The notes beneath the pieces are model-generated. The model was not told the DNA's origin, searched no databases, and saw only the letters and a list, made by a program, of their open reading frames with translations. The position numbers were made by a program, and so were the translations under genes. A DNA stretch of 7,139 bases. Origin: Anaerolineales bacterium (GTDB lineage Bacteria > Chloroflexota > Anaerolineae > Anaerolineales > VGOW01). The DNA is taken from NCBI GenBank assembly GCA_919901875.1, contig CAKKQG010000162.1:2296-9434 (forward strand). Direction: 5' to 3'. Below are positions 1 through 4,983 of this stretch, piece by piece (position 1 is the first letter of the stretch; each line of letters starts with the position of its first letter).

Positions 1-896
1 AGGCGCGACAGCTCGCCCAACCCTGCCAAGACTCCAAAGGCGGGGGCGATGCCTAAGGCATTCACGGTGGCGCCGCCTACACATTGGTAGCCGAGTCCAC
101 GAATGAACTCTTGGGTTTGGTTTTGGATGAACGCGCCGCGCGCGTAAGAGAGGGCAGTGCTTTGTTCGGCGATGACCGTTGGCGCGCGGCGCAGAGTCTC
201 ACCCGACATCTGCACGGCGTATACGATCACCCACTTCGCTTTGTTGGCAATGACACGCTTTGTCTCGGTCTCGGAAGAATCAGTCACGTCTTCAAAAACA
301 ATTTGCTTGCCGTCAGGATCGTGTGAGTAGATCAGCTTGCGCGTGTTGTCGTTGAGTTCGATGAACCCCACCTTTGCTGCGCCGAAGTGACGCATGGCGG
401 CGCGCACCACGCGCGCCGACTCTTCAAGTGAGCCAGACCATTTGGATACACCGCGTTCTTCGGGCATCAGGGCGCGTCGTGGTCCCAAAAACGAGAGCGA
501 GACTCGCGCTTCTTCCAGTTGTGTTTGAACGGCTCCACGCAATGCTAAATCTTTGAGGGTGTAACCGGAGACGTTTTCCTGCAATCGTCGCTTCTCGTTG
601 TCGGCGGCGACTTTGCCCAAGTATTCGACTCTTTCTTCGCCCACGTATTTGGCAAAACCGGAACGAACCGTACTGCGCGAGTCGAAGCGTTTTATTTGAT
701 CCCAATTAAATTCCACTGTGGGTTTGTCAACTGTTCGCACCCACCACGGATGTGAGGCGCGTCCTGCCGCATCCAACGCATGGCGCGTGTTTGCCTGAAG
801 AGCAGGCTGCGTTGCTCCGGTTGCCATCGTCACTCCCCCCACACCGGCTAACTGTAAAAACTCTCGTCGTGAAATTCTTTTGCGCGTTTCAGGCAT
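1..896 (-). CDS. rdhA: Reductive dehalogenase catalytic subunit (RdhA), 5' part, cut by the window edge
   Basis: The 298 complete codons encode the N-terminal part of a corrinoid/iron-sulfur reductive dehalogenase, which removes halogen from organohalides, often as a respiratory terminal reductase. A twin-arginine signal is clear: SRREFLQ at residues 9-15, then a hydrophobic stretch and a possible cleavage site after A35. Next come the conserved early block of the family, WWVRTVDKPTVEFNW (51-65) followed by KRFD, and GAAKVGFIELN (172-182). The segment EFIRGLGYQ (263-271) and the block NALG...AGLGELSR (279-298) are typical of the cobamide-binding core. Y251 and N279 are candidates for the catalytic Tyr and a nearby conserved Asn, by position only. 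The two 4Fe-4S cysteine motifs would lie beyond the edge and cannot be checked. The ATG has AGGA 8 nt upstream. No rdhB anchor gene lies on the visible side. The frame is open throughout. The family call is strong; the substrate is unknown. Confidence 0.9.
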   Translation of the reverse strand, partial: MPETRKRISRREFLQLAGVGGVTMATGATQPALQANTRHALDAAGRASHPWWVRTVDKPTVEFNWDQIKRFDSRSTVRSGFAKYVGEERVEYLGKVAADNEKRRLQENVSGYTLKDLALRGAVQTQLEEARVSLSFLGPRRALMPEERGVSKWSGSLEESARVVRAAMRHFGAAKVGFIELNDNTRKLIYSHDPDGKQIVFEDVTDSSETETKRVIANKAKWVIVYAVQMSGETLRRAPTVIAEQSTALSYARGAFIQNQTQEFIRGLGYQCVGGATVNALGIAPAFGVLAGLGELSR

Positions 897-915
897 TGGA
901 CGATTCCTGTTGAAC

Positions 916-924
916 AGCATAGCA
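916..924 (-). promoter_or_regulatory. Possible extended -10 element of rdhA
   Basis: On the minus strand the sequence TGCTATGCT resembles an extended -10 box (TGn plus TATGCT, four of six matches to TATAAT). It lies about 20 nt before the rdhA ATG, leaving room for a short leader that contains the AGGA ribosome site. I see no good -35 box. This is a weak prediction from pattern alone. Confidence 0.22.
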
Positions 925-991
925 AGTCATGAGCGCGAACAGTATCGGGAAAAGTCAGCGAGTTTGTAGGAGTTTTCCTTACAGGTGAATC

Positions 992-1031
992 AAAAAAGAA
1001 GTCGAGTTTTTTGGGAAACCCAACTTCTTTT
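992..1031 (-). terminator. Terminator-like inverted repeat between the response regulator and rdhA
   Basis: Arms AAAAGAAGT (994-1002) and ACTTCTTTT (1023-1031) pair perfectly over 9 bp. Inside, TTGGG-AAA-CCCAA (1011-1023) can form a competing or stacked small hairpin. Read on the minus strand, the structure ends in a run of six T, as an intrinsic terminator should. It lies about 290 nt past the response regulator stop and about 95 nt before rdhA, so it could separate the two transcription units. The outer stem is AT-rich and its unpaired side is long, so termination strength is uncertain. The other strand also ends in TTTT, so it might work both ways. Confidence 0.45.
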
Positions 1032-1077
1032 ATTGAACATTATTGGAAAGAGACAGGACTGTTGTAGTTTTGGCACT

Positions 1078-1189
1078 CTAATCCGCTAACGAACTTTATT
1101 CCAAACTTTGACCGTTAGCGCGTGTGCGACTCCCATGTTTCCATGCAGAAGAATGGTCGGGATCAGAAAAATGCTAAACAGCGGATTAG
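1078..1189. repeat. Nested inverted repeats sharing one arm
   Basis: The long pair is CTAATCCGCT (1078-1087) with AGCGGATTAG (1180-1189), 10 bp perfect, 92 nt apart. The short pair is CGCTAACG (1084-1091) with CGTTAGCG (1113-1120), 8 bp perfect, 21 nt apart. Both use bases 1084-1087, so the two foldings compete. The block lies in the gap between the response regulator and rdhA. It may be a dispersed repeat, a small mobile-element remnant or a leader structure; the sequence alone does not decide. Confidence 0.6.
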
Positions 1190-1241
1190 AAAACCGCCCC
1201 CACACCACTCCGAAATTGTAAAGAGCTATTTCCGATAAAGC
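1086..1241 (-). other. Open fragment resembling the end of a small membrane protein; possible gene remnant
   Basis: On the minus strand 51 sense codons run from just after TAA TAG to a TAG stop. The translation reads like protein: ALSEIALYNFGVVWGRF, then SNPLFSIFLIPTILLHGNMG, then VAHALTVKVWNKVR. The middle could span a membrane. There is no good start codon or ribosome site at its beginning, and a CGCAGAG-type repeat lies directly upstream. It may be the last part of a gene broken by the repeat, part of a dispersed intergenic repeat, or chance. After the TAG the frame stays open to a TGA at 991-993. I do not recognise the family. This and the nearby repeats are all I see in the 427-nt gap 897-1323. 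Confidence 0.2.
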
Positions 1242-1247
1242 CTATTA

Positions 1248-1290
1248 TTTAATCTCTGCGCGCTTGGCGTCCGCGCTCTCTGCGGTTAAA
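1248..1290. repeat. CGCAGAG-type short interspersed repeat
   Basis: The plus strand holds two copies of TCTCTGCG (1253-1260 and 1277-1284) around a GGCGTCCGCG spacer, with TTTAA at the left end and GGTTAAA at the right. On the minus strand this reads as an ACCGCAGAG...CGCAGAGA string. Strings of this kind occur between genes in many unrelated bacterial genomes. It starts about 35 nt downstream of the response regulator stop. Its function is unknown. Confidence 0.5.
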
Positions 1291-1323
1291 TTGTTTTTGC
1301 TGTAAGCGAAATCGGGATTTGAT

Positions 1324-2004
1324 CTACTTCTTTGTAGTTTTCTCATCTCCCGTGTTCTCCAACAATCCAGCCTTAAGCGCAAAACGCACTAACTCCGAAC
1401 GGTTCTTCAATTCCAGTTTTTCCATGACGCGCTCACGATACGTATCTACCGTTTTAGGACTCAGCGAGAGACGCTCGCCAATTTCGCGGCTGGTGAATCC
1501 TAACGCCGTCCAGTGCAGCACTTCCGCCTCGCGCGCCGAAAGGTTGATCAGAAGTTTGCTCGTTTGTTTTTCTTGCAAGAGCTGCTCGGCTAACGCGCTG
1601 GCGGCAGTCGGATGCACGAAACGTCCTCCGCCATGAACCACGCGAATCGCTTGCAGCAGATCGGTGTGCGCCGACGATTTTGGCACGTAACCGTCACTGC
1701 CTGCATGTAACGCTTGCACCACAAACTCGCGCCCACTGTGCATGGAGAGAACAATCACACGGACGTGTGGATGGTCACGGCGAATCTCGCGGATAGCCTC
1801 TAGCCCGCCCATGCCGGGCATTCCCAAATCCATCACCACGATATCCGGTTGAGTTCGAGCCACAACGCGGATCGCCTCTTCGCCACTGCTCGCCTCCCCC
1901 ACAACCTTTATGTCCTCTTCGCTCTCTAACAGAGATCGCAACCCCTCGCGCAGCACTTGATGATCATCTGCCAGCACAATGCGGATCGGAGTCGTTGCCG
2001 TCAC
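1324..2004 (-). CDS. NarL/FixJ-family response regulator
   Basis: This is a 226-residue DNA-binding response regulator. The receiver domain (about 7-122) has the acidic pair D13-D14, the phospho-acceptor D59 in VMDLGMPGMGG, the switch residue S87 and the conserved K109. A linker leads to a LuxR-type helix-turn-helix (about 153-210) with LSAREAEVL and the recognition region SPKTVDTYRERVMEKL. Length and order are normal for the family. The start is GTG: it overlaps the kinase stop as GTGA and has AGGAG 5 nt upstream, so the two proteins are translationally coupled. Its phosphate donor is almost certainly the kinase encoded upstream. Targets cannot be read from the sequence. The next gene downstream, rdhA, is a reasonable candidate because reductive dehalogenase genes often sit beside two-component systems; this is inference. 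Confidence 0.95.
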   Translation of the reverse strand: MTATTPIRIVLADDHQVLREGLRSLLESEEDIKVVGEASSGEEAIRVVARTQPDIVVMDLGMPGMGGLEAIREIRRDHPHVRVIVLSMHSGREFVVQALHAGSDGYVPKSSAHTDLLQAIRVVHGGGRFVHPTAASALAEQLLQEKQTSKLLINLSAREAEVLHWTALGFTSREIGERLSLSPKTVDTYRERVMEKLELKNRSELVRFALKAGLLENTGDEKTTKK

Positions 2005-3641
2005 AGTGACTCCTCGGTTGTTTGAAATGGGACGCGGATTTCTATTGAAGTGCCTTGACCTGGCGTGGAATACACCGCCATCGAACCGCCGATCATCTCT
2101 GCCCGTTCCTGCATACTCAACAACCCTAAACGCTGTCGCCCACCGGAGTTATTCGCGGCGGAATTGTGATCGAATCCTTTGCCATCATCTTCTATGCGCA
2201 AACATATAGCGTAGGGCAACATCACCATCTCGACTAACACCCGGCTCGCCGCGGCATGACGCACGACGTTGGTCAATGCCTCTTGGGCAATGCGATAAAT
2301 AGCGATCTCCACTTCGGATGGCAAACGTTGATCGCCCAAACTTAATTGACAATCGGCTGTTAGCCCAACCTTTTCTGTCATCTCTTGAACCAGAGTCCGC
2401 AGCGCCATCTCCAGCCCAAACTCTTCCAGCGCGGCCGGGCGCAAGCGATAAGAAATTTCGCGCACCTGCTCAATAGTTTCTGACACCTCTTGGCACAAAC
2501 TCGCCACGTTTTCACGTAGAGATTCTGGCGTCTGCTTCTCCAACGCCTTGAGGCGCACCAGCAAACTGGTGAGAGTCTGTCCGGCGCTGTCATGTAAGTC
2601 TCGCGCCAAACGAGATCGTTCATCCTCTTGCGCCCGCACCAACGCGCTCAACAACGTTTGCCGCGCCATCTCTTTCTCTTGCACACTGGCGTGCAGCCAA
2701 GCGTTTGCCACCGCCTCTGAAACTTGCGCGCCAATCGTCGTCAGCAAATCCATATCATCTTCTGTGAACCGTGACTCATCGGAGCAAAGCAAATTCACCA
2801 GACCAAATTTTTGACCACGCGCCTCCAGCGGAATGACAACGTGATTGTAGATCGCCGTTTCCGAAGAAATTCGGCGGCAGGGGCGGACGGCGGCAGTGGG
2901 ACCGAATTCGCCGGAGAGCAATCCTTGTTGGCAGGCGCAGAGCTGATCGGATGTTTTCAACAATTCGATTCTGACATCGGTTGGCACGCCCATGAAACTC
3001 GCCAAATGAAATTCATTGCTCTCACGATCCCAAATGTAGATATAACCGCTTTGCAATCCCATCACGTCGAGAGTCGTTTTAAGTGAGGCATCCAAAACTT
3101 CTTGCAGATCCAAATTCCGGTTCGCCGCCGTTGCCACGCGGTTGACGGCGGACAGTCGCCGATTGGTGCGCTCCAAATTTTGTTGACCGGCTACCAACTG
3201 ATCGATCATCAAATTAACCGAACGCGCCACGCCCCCGATCTCATCCTTTGCCCAGATGCGCGCCCGTGAAGTGAGGTCGCCATCAATCACACGTTGCGTC
3301 GCGCGCCGCAATTCTAATAAAGGGTGCGTCAACACCAACATCATTAAAAACGTGAGCAGAAAAGATGCAACCGCCGCCAACGCCGTTACCAATAACACGC
3401 TTCGGCTGCCCGCTTCCATCGCCACCCGCACCCGCTCGTCGGGCAGCAAATACGACAGCCAATCCGATAAACCCGTTTGCACCCAATAGTTAAGTGTGAA
3501 GCCCAATATCAAAACAGGCAGCACGATGATCCCGGCGATCTTGATTCGCACTGGCACCGCTAAAAAAAACTCAACGAACAAATCGGCGAGTTGTTGTCGC
3601 ATAGTGATTCTCAGTGTATAACTTTTCCATTCAGCCTCCAT
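2001..3641 (-). CDS. Membrane sensor histidine kinase (HAMP-GAF-HisKA_3-HATPase), NarX/LiaS-like class
   Basis: This 546-residue sensor kinase has two membrane segments (about 34-53 and 81-104) flanking a short outer loop of roughly 28 residues. A HAMP linker follows (about 104-157), then a cytoplasmic GAF domain (about 175-317). The HisKA_3 dimerisation domain carries the phospho-accepting H350 in LARDLHDSAGQ. The ATPase domain has the N box around N458 (EALTNVVRHA), DDGKGF (485-490) and GLLSMQERAEMIGG (506-519). Because the outer loop is so short, sensing is more likely in the membrane or in the GAF domain, which holds three cysteines (C235, C237, C255). The stop overlaps the response regulator start. 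The ribosome site for the first ATG is poor; an in-frame ATG at 3602 (residue 14) also keeps both membrane segments, so the exact start is open. Confidence 0.93.
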   Translation of the reverse strand: MEAEWKSYTLRITMRQQLADLFVEFFLAVPVRIKIAGIIVLPVLILGFTLNYWVQTGLSDWLSYLLPDERVRVAMEAGSRSVLLVTALAAVASFLLTFLMMLVLTHPLLELRRATQRVIDGDLTSRARIWAKDEIGGVARSVNLMIDQLVAGQQNLERTNRRLSAVNRVATAANRNLDLQEVLDASLKTTLDVMGLQSGYIYIWDRESNEFHLASFMGVPTDVRIELLKTSDQLCACQQGLLSGEFGPTAAVRPCRRISSETAIYNHVVIPLEARGQKFGLVNLLCSDESRFTEDDMDLLTTIGAQVSEAVANAWLHASVQEKEMARQTLLSALVRAQEDERSRLARDLHDSAGQTLTSLLVRLKALEKQTPESLRENVASLCQEVSETIEQVREISYRLRPAALEEFGLEMALRTLVQEMTEKVGLTADCQLSLGDQRLPSEVEIAIYRIAQEALTNVVRHAAASRVLVEMVMLPYAICLRIEDDGKGFDHNSAANNSGGRQRLGLLSMQERAEMIGGSMAVYSTPGQGTSIEIRVPFQTTEESL

Positions 3642-3790
3642 CTATCTTTTATCTGCCTTCGGCGTGACACATGACACATCGTGCTATCGCTCGGCTCGGT
3701 GAGGCCGCCTTTGCCGCGCTGCTGATTCTTTTGTCACTCATCATCGCGCGCGGCGACGTGACGATAACCTTGATTCAATTTGCTGGAAGG

Positions 3791-3818
3791 TCAAGCGCAA
3801 ATTTTTATAGACGCTTGA
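3791..3818 (-). other. Hairpin across the stop codon of the peroxiredoxin-like gene
   Basis: TCAAGCG (3791-3797) and CGCTTGA (3812-3818) form a perfect 7-bp inverted repeat with a 14-nt AT-rich loop that contains the TAA stop. No T-run follows on the minus strand, so this is not a standard intrinsic terminator. It may be an RNA 3' end structure or chance. Confidence 0.3.
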
Positions 3819-4344
3819 GGATCGCTAACAAATTATCTACGGAGGGTCGGTCAGCGGGATCGTAGCTACGATAAGCAAGTTTGAGAATGCCGTGAGCATC
3901 AACAATAAAATCGCCGCCCAATTGTGATGTGTCCGACTCATCCTGTTTTGGAATCCATTTGCGCCCGGAGGCGAGAAGTTTGACATATAGCCAAAGCGTG
4001 CGCGGACTCCATGAACGCAGTCGAGAGCGATCTAGTTGATAGGCTTGATACACAGTGCGCTCAGGATCGAGCAATACCTCAAACGAGACGCACGTTTCGC
4101 GCATCCATTTTTGCAGTGCTGGCAAAGTCCCGAAGGAAATGATCAGCACGCGTGTATTTAACTTTTTGAATTCCTCTTGGCGCTGGCACAACTGTGCCGC
4201 ATGTTCACGACAAGGCAGTCAACCTAAGTGACGTAGGAACACCAGCAAGACGGGCTGACGGGACTCGGCTAAAGAAATTTGCTTCCCTTCTACCGTGCGT
4301 AGGTTGAAGTTTGGAGCGGGTTGTCCGAGGTTAATTGTTGGCAT
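3805..4344 (-). CDS. Selenocysteine-containing peroxiredoxin-like protein (AhpC/TSA family), TGA read as Sec
   Basis: Read through one in-frame TGA (4219-4221), this gives 179 residues with the fold pattern of the peroxiredoxin-like AhpC/TSA_2 group. The N-terminus is MPTINLGQPAPNFNL, then QPVLLVFLRHLG, U42, LPC45REH. The TGA falls exactly where relatives have the first Cys of CxxC (as in FGCPFCRE), giving a U-x-x-C redox motif. After it, 137 codons remain open with normal family features (RVLIISFGT, FEVLLDPERTVYQAY, GGDFIVDAHGILKLAYRS). A SECIS-like hairpin follows the TGA at the right distance. The probable role is thiol-dependent peroxide or disulfide chemistry in the cytoplasm; thioredoxin at the head of the operon is a likely reductant. 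The ATG is 18 nt after the phosphatidyltransferase stop; its ribosome site is weak (AAGG overlapping that stop) and the leader is T-rich. A nonsense-mutated Cys gene is the alternative. SelA, SelB and tRNA-Sec are not in this window. Confidence 0.82.
4181..4201 (-). promoter_or_regulatory. Bacterial SECIS-like hairpin for selenocysteine insertion
   Basis: In the transcript, GGCAC and GUGCC pair over 5 bp around the loop AGUU (4190-4193). A bulged A (4184) then allows three more pairs, UGC with GCG (U-G, G-C, C-G). The loop starts 25 nt after the UGA, and a G is the second loop base. Known rules for bacterial SECIS elements call for an apical loop about 16-37 nt after UGA with a G among its first two bases; both hold. 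It lies inside the coding region, as in other bacterial selenoprotein mRNAs. Confidence 0.75.
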
Positions 4345-4362
4345 AAAAAAATAAAAATCGCC

Positions 4363-4983
4363 TTAGCGCAAAGTGCGCCAGGCCCAAGCGAGTCGTTGCG
4401 CAGCAGTGAACATCACCAACGCGCCAAAGCCGACAAATAAAATAGTTAAGTGATCAGCCCACAAAAAGAAAACGCAGTAGGTCAAGATCGTTTCGGTTCC
4501 GCCGATCAACCCGGCTGGCATGACGATAGAGGTTGAAGCAGCAGAGGCGGCGACATCTTTGGTGCGATGGTGTTTGTGTTTTTCCAGAATGGCGGCGAGA
4601 TACATCCACGACGCGCTGTTAATGTAAAACGACGCCAACATAAACGCCAACGCCAAGTAACGTTCATGGCTGGGCGCGCTCATCACCAGCGCGATGGGCA
4701 GCGCGGCGTAAATAAAAAAGTCTAACAAGATATCGAGATAACCGCCGAAGTCACTTTGCTTTTGGTGCACGCGCGCCAGCAATCCATCCAAGCCATCGAG
4801 AGCGCGGCTGAACAACCACAGCACCAACGCCCAAACATACAAACCTCTTGCCGCGAGCAAGACGGTTAAAATTCCAATGATGAAAGCCACTAACGAGATC
4901 GCGTTGGGCGAGAGATGCGGCAGTCGCGCCGCCAACGGCTCGCCGAGTCGATCTTTAGCGCGACGCATGGATGAATCAAGCAT
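4363..4983 (-). CDS. CDP-alcohol phosphatidyltransferase family membrane protein
   Basis: This is a 206-residue integral membrane enzyme of the class that moves a phosphatidyl (or similar phospho-) group from a CDP-linked donor to an alcohol, as in phospholipid head-group synthesis. The full signature DxxDGxxARx8GxxxDxxxD is present at D63-D88 (DGLDGLLAR, then GGYLDILLD), with all metal and nucleotide ligands intact. Upstream is the usual PHLSPNAIS entry (22-30). About six hydrophobic segments follow one another along the chain, and the length is normal. I chose the ATG at 4983 because AAGGA (4992-4996) lies 8 nt before it. It overlaps the stop of the flavoprotein gene by 8 nt, so coupling is likely. 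The acceptor alcohol cannot be told: it could be inositol phosphate, glycerol phosphate or another. Confidence 0.92.
   Translation of the reverse strand: MLDSSMRRAKDRLGEPLAARLPHLSPNAISLVAFIIGILTVLLAARGLYVWALVLWLFSRALDGLDGLLARVHQKQSDFGGYLDILLDFFIYAALPIALVMSAPSHERYLALAFMLASFYINSASWMYLAAILEKHKHHRTKDVAASAASTSIVMPAGLIGGTETILTYCVFFLWADHLTILFVGFGALVMFTAAQRLAWAWRTLR

Noticed and set aside
84..326. Plus-strand and other minus-strand frames inside 1-896
   Set aside because: They are shadows of the rdhA frame, whose translation matches family blocks from the TAT signal to the edge.
897..1323. tRNA, small rRNA-like gene or CRISPR array in the gap
   Set aside because: No cloverleaf, no regularly spaced repeats and no spacer pattern are visible; only the inverted repeats, the CGCAGAG repeat and the open fragment listed above.
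3649..3744. A 31-codon minus-strand frame ending in CVMCHAEGR, with a CxxCH haem-like motif
   Set aside because: It is too short for a cytochrome, has no signal peptide or good ribosome site, and one CxxCH in a small random frame is easily chance.
3671..3865. A 64-codon plus-strand frame with a hydrophobic start
   Set aside because: It overlaps the end of the peroxiredoxin-like gene on the other strand, has no ribosome site, and its sequence shows no family features.
3805..4191. A separate 128-residue gene starting at TTG 4191
   Set aside because: It lacks the first third of the AhpC/TSA fold and the redox centre, which are encoded in frame just upstream across the TGA. It is better read as the tail of the selenoprotein.
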